This document shows, one piece after another, positions 36,871-45,638 of a stretch of DNA of 64,000 nt. Location: assembly GCF_014879975.1 (NCBI RefSeq), contig NZ_CP062501.1:868001-932000 (forward strand). The letters run 5' to 3'. Both the position numbers and the translations under genes were made by a program. Below the pieces are notes generated by a model. That model was not told the DNA's origin, made no database searches, and saw nothing but the letters and a program-made list of their open reading frames with translations. The first letter of the stretch is position 1; each line of letters starts with the position of its first letter. This DNA is from Vibrio bathopelagicus. GTDB taxonomy: Bacteria > Pseudomonadota > Gammaproteobacteria > Enterobacterales > Vibrionaceae.

Positions 36871-36876
36871 TATAGT
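36871..36876 (+). promoter_or_regulatory. Probable -10 box of the riboswitch transcript
   Basis: TATAGT lies 12 bases before the aptamer, placing a start site close to the first paired base. The -35 region is weak. This is inferred from spacing to the aptamer. Confidence 0.4.
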
Positions 36877-36888
36877 AGCAACCGTTTG

Positions 36889-36955
36889 CTTCGTATAACC
36901 CCAATGATATGGTTTGGGGGTCTCTACCAGCTCCCGCAAAGTGCTGATTACGAAG
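36889..36955 (+). ncRNA. Adenine-sensing purine riboswitch aptamer
   Basis: The sequence has all landmarks of the purine aptamer. P1 is CTTCGTA pairing with TACGAAG. The conserved core TATAA, ATGATATGG, TCTCTACC and GATTA appears in order. The last element carries T where guanine riboswitches have C, which sets adenine specificity by pairing with the ligand. P3 (CAGCTC with GTGCTG) has one mismatch around the loop CCGCAAA. It resembles the well-known add riboswitch of Vibrio vulnificus. It lies 104 bases upstream of the deaminase start. Confidence 0.96.
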
Positions 36956-36976
36956 GGTTTAGATCACAATAGTGTT

Positions 36977-37055
36977 CTTACTCTTTGTAATGGCGTTCAA
37001 AAAACCTCCTGTCTATTATTCAGAGTAAGTGCACACCTAAAATCCATAGTAGGTG
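36977..37055 (+). promoter_or_regulatory. Riboswitch expression platform with sequestered ribosome-binding site
   Basis: CTTACTCT (36977) can pair with AGAGTAAG (37022). CACCTA (37034) can pair with TAGGTG (37050), which includes the ribosome-binding AGGTG of the ATG at 37060. An internal CCTCCT also lies at about 37005. Translational control by freeing AGGTG is inferred. The leader is longer than in the short V. vulnificus add switch. Confidence 0.6.
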
Positions 37056-37059
37056 AAAT

Positions 37060-38073
37060 ATGAACGCATTTATTCAAGGGCTTCCAAAAGTAGAGCTGCA
37101 TTTACACATTGAGGGCTCACTCGAACCTGAGTTGCTTTTTCAGCTTGCTCAACGCAACGGCATTGAACTGCCTTATTCATCCCCAGAGCTGTTAAGGCGC
37201 GCATACGAATTTGATGACTTGCAGTCATTTCTCGATATCTATTATCAAGGCGCTAATGCTTTGCGCACTGAACAAGACTTCTATGATTTAACATGGGCAT
37301 ATTTAGAGCGCTGTAAAGCCGATAATGTTATTCACACTGAAATCTTCTTTGATCCTCAGACACATACCGATCGTGGTATTGCATTCAACACTGTAATTAA
37401 CGGTATTCATCGTGCGCTTGAACAGGGTCACGAGGAGTTGGGAATTACGTCTCAAATCATTGCGTGCTTCTTACGCCATTTATCTGAAGAGAGTGCCATT
37501 CAAACATTTTCGGATGTGTTGAAGCACAAAGATAAGATCATCGGTATAGGGTTAGATTCTTCTGAATTAGGGCATCCGCCAGAGAAATTCAAGCGCGTAT
37601 TCCAGAAAGCCAAGCAAGCAGGTTTCCTAACGGTAGCTCATGCAGGAGAAGAAGGGCCCGCTCAAAATATTGTTGATGCCATCGAAATGCTTAGCGTAAG
37701 TCGAGTGGATCATGGTGTGCAATGCATGATCGACCAAGCTTTAATAGAGGATTTGATCAAAACCAAAATGCCACTGACGGTGTGTCCATTATCTAACATT
37801 AAACTGAAAGTATTCGATGTGATGGAAGACCACAACATTGTAGAGCTATTGAGAAGAGGAGTGGCTGTAACGATTAATTCGGACGACCCTGCGTACTTCG
37901 GTGGTTATATGTCGGATAACTTTAATGCAGTCAGTAAGGCTCATGAATTAACGCATCAAGAACTAGCGCAGTTTAGCCTGAATGCCATTGAGGCTAGTTT
38001 TATTGAAGAGCCAATGAAACAGCAATATCGAGGTGTGGTTCAAGCGTATCTCGAGCGAGTCGATATTTTCTAG
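37060..38073 (+). CDS. add: Adenosine deaminase-family protein, probably adenine deaminase
   Basis: A cytoplasmic zinc amidohydrolase of 337 residues. Zinc and catalytic motifs are HLHIEGSL (about 14-21), TVAHAGEEG, VDHGVQ and INSDDPAYFG. The blocks FFDPQTHTDRGI, FLRHLSEE and GLDSSELGHPPEKF are those of the Pa0148-type adenine deaminases, rather than LAGDELG as in E. coli adenosine deaminase. The enzyme therefore probably converts adenine to hypoxanthine plus ammonia. That agrees with an adenine riboswitch in its leader. The start ATG 37060 is preceded by AGGTG within a predicted hairpin. The gene name add is the usual one for this Vibrio gene, and the substrate call is an inference from motifs. 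Confidence 0.93.
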   Translation: MNAFIQGLPKVELHLHIEGSLEPELLFQLAQRNGIELPYSSPELLRRAYEFDDLQSFLDIYYQGANALRTEQDFYDLTWAYLERCKADNVIHTEIFFDPQTHTDRGIAFNTVINGIHRALEQGHEELGITSQIIACFLRHLSEESAIQTFSDVLKHKDKIIGIGLDSSELGHPPEKFKRVFQKAKQAGFLTVAHAGEEGPAQNIVDAIEMLSVSRVDHGVQCMIDQALIEDLIKTKMPLTVCPLSNIKLKVFDVMEDHNIVELLRRGVAVTINSDDPAYFGGYMSDNFNAVSKAHELTHQELAQFSLNAIEASFIEEPMKQQYRGVVQAYLERVDIF

Positions 38074-38110
38074 CTCGCTAGCTTTCAATATTCTGCAATT
38101 TAGAACACCC

Positions 38111-38137
38111 AACGACCAGCAATTGCTGGTCGTTTTT
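38111..38137 (+). terminator. Terminator after the deaminase gene
   Basis: A perfect palindromic stem based on ACGACCAGCA and TGCTGGTCGT is followed by TTTTTATTTTG. This is a strong rho-independent terminator. Confidence 0.92.
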
Positions 38138-38306
38138 ATTTTGTTTTTCGCCTGAATAACAAGTAAGACACATGACTTAACCTACTAAGATATATCATTT
38201 TATTTAAATAAAAACGCCTTGTCTCAGTAATGATGAACTACATTTAAAGGAGGTGTATAGGTACGACGTGACCTCGTATAGCGATTGTCGGAGGAGGAAC
38301 AAACCA

Positions 38307-39026
38307 TTGTTAGACCCAACAATCAGTGAACAAATTCAGTGGCCTTGTGATTTGCCACAAGATTTTATAGACAGCCTACTTGAAATTGCTGTCTTTAAAA
38401 CGGGCATTAATAGCTTAGAGATTACGCAGAGATTTCAAAACCTACCGGGTGTTTTTTATATTCTTACTGGTTCGGCTGGTATCTGCTTTTCAACTGAGAA
38501 TTTGAAAAGCCTGTCAGGTGGTGTAGTAGGTAAAGGCGATTGGATCGGTGCGCTGTCGGTTCATGTCGACTATAACCTTTTTGCTATAGCTGAAGAGGTA
38601 GAACCTATCACAATGGTACTTTTTCCTTCAGATAAGGTGTTAGAGCTCGCTGAAAAAAAGTGCTTGGTATTTAAGTGGTTACTTCATAGTGGTGCTAAAG
38701 CGCAATCTATTTGGATTCAAGCTTTCCTATCGTCTATTCATGAGAAAGAACAAAAAACAATTTATGTATTGTTAGAATTGGCGGCTCGTCAAACCAACAT
38801 TACTGGGGCAACACTCAGTATCAATATTTCACAAAGTCAGTTAAGTACCATCACGGGTATATCAAGGCCTAGATTAAACGAAGTTTTAAAAGGAATTGAA
38901 CAGTTGGGCATGGTGAAAATTCAGAGAGGTAAAGTCTTTATCTCGGATTTGGAGGGGCTATATAAACGAATCTCGCCAATGAACTTGATGATGCGTGACC
39001 CTGTCGCGGAAATGATGTCAAAGTAG
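38307..39026 (+). CDS. Crp/Fnr-family transcriptional regulator
   Basis: A regulator with an N-terminal cyclic-nucleotide-like sensor domain (strands around PGVFYILTGSAGICF and GKGDWIGAL) and a C-terminal helix-turn-helix (SQLSTITGISRPRLNEVLKGIEQLGMVKIQRGKVFI). No FNR-type N-terminal cysteine cluster is present, and the CRP cAMP-contact residues are not conserved, so the signal is unknown. The start is uncertain: TTG 38307 is preceded by GGAGGAGG with 9-base spacing. Upstream GTG codons at 38253 and 38268 lie in frame near an AAGGAGG and would add 13 to 18 residues. It is a single gene. Confidence 0.85.
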   Translation: MLDPTISEQIQWPCDLPQDFIDSLLEIAVFKTGINSLEITQRFQNLPGVFYILTGSAGICFSTENLKSLSGGVVGKGDWIGALSVHVDYNLFAIAEEVEPITMVLFPSDKVLELAEKKCLVFKWLLHSGAKAQSIWIQAFLSSIHEKEQKTIYVLLELAARQTNITGATLSINISQSQLSTITGISRPRLNEVLKGIEQLGMVKIQRGKVFISDLEGLYKRISPMNLMMRDPVAEMMSK

Positions 39027-39197
39027 TTGATTCTCATTCGGTTAACAATATTCCTTCTTTGAGATGTCTAGGTCTCATAAGCAACTATTTATGAGTAAAT
39101 CATGGTCTTGTGTTCTTTTGGGAACATACACAACTCATTCATATCGTTAACTTACGCCTGATATTTATAAATTTAAAATTGAGTGAGTAATGTTGTT

Positions 39198-39350
39198 ATG
39201 AAAATGGCCGTATTGGAATACAAAGTGTGTGGCATAGGCGACTGGATTAAAACAACGATTTCGAGTCGTTGTGCCTATTTGTTAGCTGCCGAGTATAAAC
39301 AGCTGGGTTGGCCTGCTAGAGTGAATGGTGAAGTCATATCTATCGATTAG
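39198..39350 (+). CDS. Possible small protein, 50 aa
   Basis: An ATG-initiated frame encodes a basic, mostly soluble peptide (KMAVLEYKVCGIGDWIKTT, ending GEVISID). GAGTGAG lies about 10 bases upstream as a weak ribosome-binding site, and a strong terminator lies 41 bases downstream. The composition is protein-like but the family is unrecognised. Confidence 0.4.
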   Translation: MKMAVLEYKVCGIGDWIKTTISSRCAYLLAAEYKQLGWPARVNGEVISID

Positions 39351-39390
39351 TTTTACGTTTATTCTAAATACAGAATGAACGTCGAGATAA

Positions 39391-39426
39391 AAAAGAAGCT
39401 GGCAATATGCCAGCTTCTTTTCTTTT
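39391..39426. terminator. Bidirectional terminator
   Basis: The arms AAGAAGCTGGCA and TGCCAGCTTCTT with flanking A and T runs lie between the small rightward frame and the leftward DUF2057 gene. They can end both transcripts. Confidence 0.9.
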
Positions 39427-39444
39427 TAAGTGAGACAAGTAGGG

Positions 39445-40104
39445 TTACTTGTTCACGTAATCTTTGAATTTCTGCTTGGTTTCAGCATCTGCTTTGTCGT
39501 ACCAAAAGTAAAGCATCTCTTCGGCCGTGTTAGCAGCGTTAGCATCAATTTTAGCTGGTAGCGTTACCGGTTGAACAACTGCCGCTGTAGCGCCTGCAGC
39601 TGTACCCATAGCTAGCGCAGCAACGCCGCCTTTCTTGTTGTACTCTTTTGCTTCTTGAGGGAATTTACGACCAATCTGCATACCGTCTTTTACAAGCTTG
39701 TCTTGTTTAACACTGATTGCGTCTTGGTTTTCATCAACCAATTTCCAATCTAGGTTATCAAAGCCTTTCTTCGCGTCAGCGGTATTGCGGAACTTTGGCA
39801 TATCGAACGTCAATGCGGCGTCAGTTGCACTAAAGGTTGCAATAATAGCGTCACTGTCGACAAACTCTCGGTCGTTACCTTTATCAAAAGCAAGTTGATA
39901 TTGGAATACGATCTGGTTTTGACCGTCTGGAACGGTTAGCGTTTTATGAGAAGAAAATAAGCTGCCATCTAGGTCAGGTTTCGCTTCATTAACCGCTAAG
40001 ATATCTACGCTAGCGGGAACTTCAATTGTCACGTCAGCTAGCACATGTGGTGCTACGATAATTGTGGAAAGCAGCGCAATGGATTGTAATGTTTTCATAA
40101 TCAT
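39445..40104 (-). CDS. DUF2057 (YccT-like) periplasmic protein
   Basis: A protein of 219 residues with a signal peptide (about 1-23, ending LA). The mature N-terminus DVTIEVPASVDILAVNEAKP and the segment TLTVPDGQNQIVFQYQ are the conserved opening of the DUF2057 family. Function is unknown. The C-terminal part includes a Gly/Ala-rich stretch (GGVAALAMGTAAGATAAVV) that could be a membrane or flexible segment. ATG codons at 40104 and 40098 are both possible starts. It is followed by a terminator at 39391 and is probably monocistronic. Confidence 0.78.
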   Translation of the reverse strand: MIMKTLQSIALLSTIIVAPHVLADVTIEVPASVDILAVNEAKPDLDGSLFSSHKTLTVPDGQNQIVFQYQLAFDKGNDREFVDSDAIIATFSATDAALTFDMPKFRNTADAKKGFDNLDWKLVDENQDAISVKQDKLVKDGMQIGRKFPQEAKEYNKKGGVAALAMGTAAGATAAVVQPVTLPAKIDANAANTAEEMLYFWYDKADAETKQKFKDYVNK

Positions 40105-40280
40105 ACAGTTGTTTATGGGAAGTTAAATTACAATCTCATGCAGAACAAAGTATTTCAAGTTAGCTCGTCTCGAATTGAAAAAATTCACCGAAACTTAACG
40201 TAAAAGCTAGTTCTAAGTGTTTGACATTACAGCGTCCAGTCTGATTGGACAGTAAATGATCAGCCGACCATAGTTTCGCT

Positions 40281-42716
40281 TTACCCTGTTTTACGTTGTT
40301 GATTGAGTTTATGAATAAGGCGAGTTGCTTGATGACTGTTCACCATAAGCCTATTGATGAGTTGTTGTAATAACTCTGCTTCGGGCAAGATGTTGTTACG
40401 TGTTGTGCTTTCAGCTGAGCTTGCGAGTTCAAGAACTTCACTCATTTGAAGCTCGGCAGCAACGCCTTTAACTGCTAGCAAAGTGTGGTTGAGTTCTTCG
40501 GCTTGAGAGTTAGAAAACATGTCAATTAGGGCATCAATTTGGTGTTCTAAGTCAGAAACAATGGACGCTAGGTAATCGAGTTTTTCATCGAGGTCTAGGT
40601 TCTGGCCAACAAGTAATGGGTTTCGTGTTAGTTCTTCTTCGGTCATTGGTAACTGATTTTTTGGGCATCGGGTAAGTATTGTGACGTTGCCTTCATTTTG
40701 TGTTTTACCCACGTTTGAGGCGTCTATGTCTAAGTGTGTTCTATTGACTTCAAACTGCTTATGGAACTCTACAATTGCATTCTGAAGGCTGTTTTTTTGT
40801 AGTGGCTTGGTCAGCACGAAATTTGCGCCTGAACTTAGGAAGTCATCATGAGCTTCTTTAAATACATCAGCGGTGCAAGCAAAAATAACTGTCGAAAGTT
40901 TTAGTTCATTTCGGATTTTCCGTATTGCTTCGATACCACTCATGTTCGGCATATGGTTGTCCATAATGATGAGGTCATATTGATTTTCAGACAGTTTGTC
41001 GAGAGCTTGTAACCCATCAAAAGCATTATCAACAGTCAAGTTGAGAGACTCGCAGAACTTCTTTATCACCATTGCGTTGACCTTGTTATCTTCAACAAGC
41101 AATACAGAGAAGTTTTCGTGAATGGATGTCTTCTCTGACTCTGCTACCTTGGTTATTCTCGGCGCAAGTTTTTGAAATTTTAAAGGTAAAGTGATGTTGA
41201 ATTGAGTTCCAACGTTCAACTGACTAGAAACGCTAATATCGCCTCCCATCAGGTTAACCAGTTGCTTAACAATCGAAAGCCCTAGACCTGTCCCTCCAAA
41301 TTTACGCGTTGTTGATAATTCTGCTTGCTCAAATGCTGTAAATATATGGTCTATCTTACTTTCATCTATGCCTATCCCTGTATCTGACACTCGGATATTG
41401 ACGGTAGGTGGGGTCGTGTTGGATAGATCAAACTGGATTTCGACTTTGCCTGACTCCGTAAATTTGACTGCATTACCTGCCAAATTAAATAGGATCTGGC
41501 GGGTACGTGCAGAGTCACCAATTAATTGGATATTTGATGGGATATTGTCATTGATGATTAATAATAAGCCCTTATTTTCAGCGAGTGGAGTGAGTGTCTT
41601 ATCTAGGTGTGTCACGACATCACAAACCGAGAAAGGGGCAAACTCAAGCTCTAGCTTTCCTTGCTCGACTTTAGAAAAATCTAAGATGTCATCAAGGATG
41701 GTTACTAAGTGTTGCCCTGAATCGATGATTACCTGAGCTTGTTTGCGAGTCTCGGGTTCTTGAGAGTCGCTTTTGATTATTTGTGCAAGCCCCAAGACCC
41801 CATTCATAGGTGTTCTTAATTCATGGCTCATTGTTGCGAGAAAAAGAGATTTCGCTTCGTTAGCATGCTGCGCGGTACTCGCGGCTTCTTGGTAAGCAAG
41901 AGTATTACGTTTTAACTCAAAAATTCTCATGATGAACATGGTAAAAGAGAAGGCGAAGATTAAGGCTGTAATCGAGAAAATCAGTTTTATGATTAGGCTT
42001 TTTAATGAGTTTTGTAGATCGGTAAATTCGTGTTCAACTTCCTCGACATATTGCATGCTGTTATCGGATAAAATTTTGGACAGTAATAACTGTTGTTGGA
42101 TGTTTAGGTCTGTAAAAGTTTCTATGAGTTGAATAAAGTCAGGGTGACTATTTAGGTTGCCTATGGTGTTCTTTGAGCTTGTAGAACCTTCATGTTTTGC
42201 GCTGTCTTCTTGATTAGCAAGGGAAGGCTTTGTTTGCAAAACATTAGAGAGCAGTTCGCTCTGAACTTTAAACATTGCTGTGGAAGTGTTGTTATCCGTC
42301 AATTTTTGTGTGAGTGATTGAAGGATGAACTGACGTGCCACACTCTGGCCAACCAAGTGATCTAAAGTATCAATATTGGTCATAGAAGAGTCATAAAATC
42401 GTTCTAGTATCTGTCTCGTATGTAATTTGTTGAACCATGGGGAATGTATGCTTTTCTCCTGATAGCTTCTCCTCAGTTTTTGAAGCTCTTTTTCTAGGTG
42501 CACTAAATTGGCAGAGAGCTGATAAGGGTTCGAAATGCCAGTAATAGCGCTATTCGTTATTTGATCCCTCATGTTTAACACTTCATGCCCTAATTCACGG
42601 GCTAACTTCCCGTAAGATGCCACGCGTTCATGTTCAATATAAGACAGAACAGTGAAGCTTATGAGTGCAATAAACGATAACGGAAAGGCTAAAAATGTCA
42701 GTTTGATTTTATTCAT
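40281..42716 (-). CDS. Hybrid sensor histidine kinase with receiver and Hpt-like tail
   Basis: The 811-residue inner-membrane kinase has a membrane helix (about 6-25), a long periplasmic helical domain (about 28-240) and a second helix (about 243-264). The dimerisation domain carries the phosphoacceptor His298 (ATMSHELRTPMNG), and the ATPase domain has NAVKF, DTGIGID and GGTGLGLS. The receiver domain carries Asp586 (LIIMDNHMP). The C-terminal 120 residues resemble a histidine phosphotransfer domain, but the text HTLLAVKGVAAEL misplaces the histidine relative to the KG. The tail may therefore be inactive. ATG 42716 follows GGAG by 7 bases. The gene overlaps the 3' end of the di-heme peroxidase-like gene by 8 bases, implying coupled synthesis. 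Confidence 0.92.
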   Translation of the reverse strand: MNKIKLTFLAFPLSFIALISFTVLSYIEHERVASYGKLARELGHEVLNMRDQITNSAITGISNPYQLSANLVHLEKELQKLRRSYQEKSIHSPWFNKLHTRQILERFYDSSMTNIDTLDHLVGQSVARQFILQSLTQKLTDNNTSTAMFKVQSELLSNVLQTKPSLANQEDSAKHEGSTSSKNTIGNLNSHPDFIQLIETFTDLNIQQQLLLSKILSDNSMQYVEEVEHEFTDLQNSLKSLIIKLIFSITALIFAFSFTMFIMRIFELKRNTLAYQEAASTAQHANEAKSLFLATMSHELRTPMNGVLGLAQIIKSDSQEPETRKQAQVIIDSGQHLVTILDDILDFSKVEQGKLELEFAPFSVCDVVTHLDKTLTPLAENKGLLLIINDNIPSNIQLIGDSARTRQILFNLAGNAVKFTESGKVEIQFDLSNTTPPTVNIRVSDTGIGIDESKIDHIFTAFEQAELSTTRKFGGTGLGLSIVKQLVNLMGGDISVSSQLNVGTQFNITLPLKFQKLAPRITKVAESEKTSIHENFSVLLVEDNKVNAMVIKKFCESLNLTVDNAFDGLQALDKLSENQYDLIIMDNHMPNMSGIEAIRKIRNELKLSTVIFACTADVFKEAHDDFLSSGANFVLTKPLQKNSLQNAIVEFHKQFEVNRTHLDIDASNVGKTQNEGNVTILTRCPKNQLPMTEEELTRNPLLVGQNLDLDEKLDYLASIVSDLEHQIDALIDMFSNSQAEELNHTLLAVKGVAAELQMSEVLELASSAESTTRNNILPEAELLQQLINRLMVNSHQATRLIHKLNQQRKTG

Positions 42717-43794
42717 TTTCAAACTCCAGAAGCATTTGCGGACGGTCGCCTGTCAGTGATTCTAGAAACGCCTTAATATCGTTAATCGTTTCCCTTTTAA
42801 ATGTTTTACCCAGTTGACTCTCACCCATGATTTTAATGGCTTCTTCTAATGTGTCTGTTCGTCCGTCGTGAAAGTAGGGGGCTGTGATAGCGACGTTTCT
42901 TAAGCTCGCAACACGAAACAAGTGCTTGTCTTGGGGCGAAGAGGTAAACATATATCTCCCTTGATCATCACTACGTTCACTACCCGTTTTAGCAATTCCG
43001 AAGTAACCAAATCTCATGATCATTCCCCCGCCAATATTGGTTCCTTGATGACAACGGATACAGCCTTCTTTTTGGAATGTTTCCCATCCACGCAATGCTG
43101 AATCGGAAAGTGCGGCACTGTCTCCTTGCAAATACTGGTCAAAAGGGGAGTTGGGCGTGGTGAGACCATGCATAAACTCGATCAAAGACGACTTAATTGA
43201 ATGGGTGGTGATGGGTAAATCGTATTTTTTGAATAGGTTTGTGTAGTGATTGGACTGAGATACATAATTCGTTATCAGATCCCAGTTTGAGTCCATTTCA
43301 AGGACGTTGTGAACGGGTCCATCTATTTGATCGGAAAGGTTGTTGACTCGTCCATCCCAAAAAAATCGGTAATTGAAAATAGCATTGAAAACGGTCAGTG
43401 AATTACGCATTCCAGCGCCGTTCACTCCAATAGAAACTGGGATGCTTTCTGCGCCATTCGAGTGCAGGCTATGGCATGTCTCACAGCTGATTTGTTTATT
43501 CGAAGAAAGGTTCGGATCTTTAAATAGCGCCCAACCAATTTTGGCTAAGTTTACGTCAATATCGGCTTCGTTTGGGATGGCAAAGATTGGCTGACTGGAG
43601 GAGACACTGTAGCTATTAATTTGTGACGTTTGAGTAGACGGCGAGGATGCTTTAGGTGAATCATTATGGGAATGTTGATTCGAAGTAATTTCAATCGGAG
43701 TTGTGGTTGTTGGCGGAGATGAGCTGTAAATTACGACGATGACAGAAATAGAAATAACAGTGATCACTATCGCAGCCAAATAGGGTGTTCTCAT
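42709..43794 (-). CDS. Di-heme cytochrome c peroxidase/MauG-family protein
   Basis: A 361-residue membrane-anchored periplasmic protein: an N-terminal hydrophobic helix (about 6-24), a Ser/Thr/Pro-rich linker (about 25-70), then a di-heme core with CETCH (104-108) and CIRCH (245-249). WDGRVNNLSDQIDGPV and TAPYFHDGRTDTLEEAI are typical family blocks. Classical bacterial enzymes reduce hydrogen peroxide using cytochrome c or quinol. MauG relatives carry out protein-radical oxidations. The overlap with a hybrid kinase gene suggests that this protein may report redox state or peroxide to that kinase. That link is inferred from gene order. Confidence 0.9.
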   Translation of the reverse strand: MRTPYLAAIVITVISISVIVVIYSSSPPTTTTPIEITSNQHSHNDSPKASSPSTQTSQINSYSVSSSQPIFAIPNEADIDVNLAKIGWALFKDPNLSSNKQISCETCHSLHSNGAESIPVSIGVNGAGMRNSLTVFNAIFNYRFFWDGRVNNLSDQIDGPVHNVLEMDSNWDLITNYVSQSNHYTNLFKKYDLPITTHSIKSSLIEFMHGLTTPNSPFDQYLQGDSAALSDSALRGWETFQKEGCIRCHQGTNIGGGMIMRFGYFGIAKTGSERSDDQGRYMFTSSPQDKHLFRVASLRNVAITAPYFHDGRTDTLEEAIKIMGESQLGKTFKRETINDIKAFLESLTGDRPQMLLEFENE

Positions 43795-43994
43795 AGTACT
43801 AGTTCCATCTAATTTTAGACCCTTAACATGATTCAGAATCCGTCTGAATTTGATCTTGTTTAATCCATGTAAAAATTACGTCTTTGATGTAAATCTAGTT
43901 TCATATTTTGCTTGTTGCAAGGAGGTCGTATAGAAATGAAGAGAAAAGAGGTGTGGAAGAGCTATAGAAATTCAGAGGCTTAAAGAGGTTTTCT

Positions 43995-44038
43995 GTCAGA
44001 AAAGAGAAAACCGTGACAGCGTAAAGAGGCTGACACGG
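43995..44038 (-). terminator. Terminator after the leftward sulfatase gene
   Basis: Read leftward, CCGTGTCAGC pairs with GCTGTCACGG (one mismatch) over an 8-base loop, then TTTTCTCTTTT follows. An overlapping dyad, GGTTTTCT with AGAAAACC, lies just beyond. Confidence 0.8.
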
Positions 44039-44075
44039 CTTTGAATTTAGCTTACTCGGTTGTACTTAAAGCGAT

Positions 44076-45638
44076 TTATTTAGCTTGCGCAGCTGCCGCT
44101 TCGAGTTGCTTAAGTTTACCTTGAAGCATGTAAGCATTCTGGTTGAAGTTACCAGGGTTCAACACTTGGCTTTGCTGCATTGGGTAGTCAGGTAGCGTGT
44201 TCATGAACTCTTGTACTTTGCCGCCAACTGGTACGAATAGCCACATGTTGTCTGCCATCCAACGTAGGTACATGCCAGATTCGTGTGGTGCTTTTTCGAA
44301 TGGGTCAGCACGTAGGTGAACAACTTGAGGCCAGTTTGGTTGGAAACGTACCGCATCAACGATGTTACCGTCCATTACAGCGAATGAGATCTTAAAGTCA
44401 TTCCAACGTACAGCGTTTAGCTCAGCGTTCGCAGAGAAGTAAAGCATGCTGTCACGAGGGCCTTTCTCTTCTTTACCTTGGAAGTAAGGTAGGAAGTTGT
44501 AACCATCGAGGTGTACACGCCAGTTTTTACCGTTGTACGTTGCACCTTTGTCAGACGCTAATTTCTCAACGACTTTGTCATCACCAGCCGCGGCTAGCAA
44601 TGTAGGGATCCAGTCTTGGTGGCCCATGATGTCGTTGATCTTAGTCCCCGGTTTAATCGTACCAGGCCAGCGAACTAACTGAGGAACACGCATACCACCT
44701 TCGTAAGTTGTACCTTTCTCACCGTGGAAGTAAGTTGCACCGCCATCAGGCCAAGATACCGTTTCTGCACCGTTATCCGTTGAGTAGATTACGATTGTGT
44801 TGTCTGCAATTTTCAGCTCATCAAGCTTGTCTAGCAGCACACCAACTTGGTCATCGTGCTCTAACATGCCGTCAGCGTAGATGCTGATACCAGATTTACC
44901 TTGGTATTTCTCTTGTAGACGAGTCCACACGTGCATACGAGTGGTGTTGTGCCAGATGAAGAAAGGCTTGTCAGCTTTAACCGCTTTTTCCATGAATGCT
45001 AGAGATTCTTCTAGGAACTCTTCATCTGCATGCTCCATACGCTTACGCGTCATAGGGCCAGTATCTTCAATCTTACCGTCAGAAGTTGACTTGATTACAC
45101 CACGAGGGCCAAAGTTCTTACGGAACTCAGGATCTTTAGGGTAGTAGTATGTCTCAGGCTCTTCTTCCGCGTTTAAGTGGTAAAGGTTACCGAAGAACTG
45201 GTCAAAACCGTGGTTCGTTGGAAGGTGTTTGTCTTGGTCACCCATGTGGTTCTTACCGAACTGAGCGGTCATGTAGCCTTGTTCTTTAAGAAGGTCTGCG
45301 ATCGTTGGAGCCCAATCAGGGATACCATGGTCCGAACCCGGCATACCGATAGTCAATAGACCAGTACGGAAAGGTTCTTGACCTGTTAGGAATGCAGCAC
45401 GACCAGCAGTACACGATTGTTGACCGTAGTGGTCAGTAAATAGTGCGCCTTCGTTAGCAATACGGTCGATGTTAGGTGTTTCGTAACCCATCATTCCGTT
45501 GTTGTATGCACTGATGTTGAATACACCAATGTCATCACCCCAGATAGCAAGAATGTTTGGTTTTTCTGCCGCTGTTGCTGCTGAAGAAGCTGCTAATAAG
45601 CCAACACCTAATGCTAGTTTATTAATTTTAGTACCCAT
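44076..45638 (-). CDS. Periplasmic sulfatase, Cys-type (first paralogue)
   Basis: A type I sulfatase of 520 residues with a signal peptide (about 1-23, ending ATA). PNILAIWGDDIG provides metal-binding aspartates. The formylglycine site is C76TAGR80, with Ala where most sulfatases have Pro (CxPxR). FGKNHMGD, IVIYSTDNGAE and GEKGTTYEGGMRVP are further active-site blocks. The Cys must be converted to formylglycine, presumably by the maturase encoded at 52697. The ATG follows GGAG by 6 bases. It is divergent from the second paralogue. The natural sulfate ester is unknown. Confidence 0.93.
   Translation of the reverse strand: MGTKINKLALGVGLLAASSAATAAEKPNILAIWGDDIGVFNISAYNNGMMGYETPNIDRIANEGALFTDHYGQQSCTAGRAAFLTGQEPFRTGLLTIGMPGSDHGIPDWAPTIADLLKEQGYMTAQFGKNHMGDQDKHLPTNHGFDQFFGNLYHLNAEEEPETYYYPKDPEFRKNFGPRGVIKSTSDGKIEDTGPMTRKRMEHADEEFLEESLAFMEKAVKADKPFFIWHNTTRMHVWTRLQEKYQGKSGISIYADGMLEHDDQVGVLLDKLDELKIADNTIVIYSTDNGAETVSWPDGGATYFHGEKGTTYEGGMRVPQLVRWPGTIKPGTKINDIMGHQDWIPTLLAAAGDDKVVEKLASDKGATYNGKNWRVHLDGYNFLPYFQGKEEKGPRDSMLYFSANAELNAVRWNDFKISFAVMDGNIVDAVRFQPNWPQVVHLRADPFEKAPHESGMYLRWMADNMWLFVPVGGKVQEFMNTLPDYPMQQSQVLNPGNFNQNAYMLQGKLKQLEAAAAQAK

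Noticed and set aside
43936..43983. A 15-codon frame with a strong AAGGAGG upstream
   Set aside because: It is very short, with spacing longer than ideal and no similarity to a known leader peptide; not enough to call a gene.
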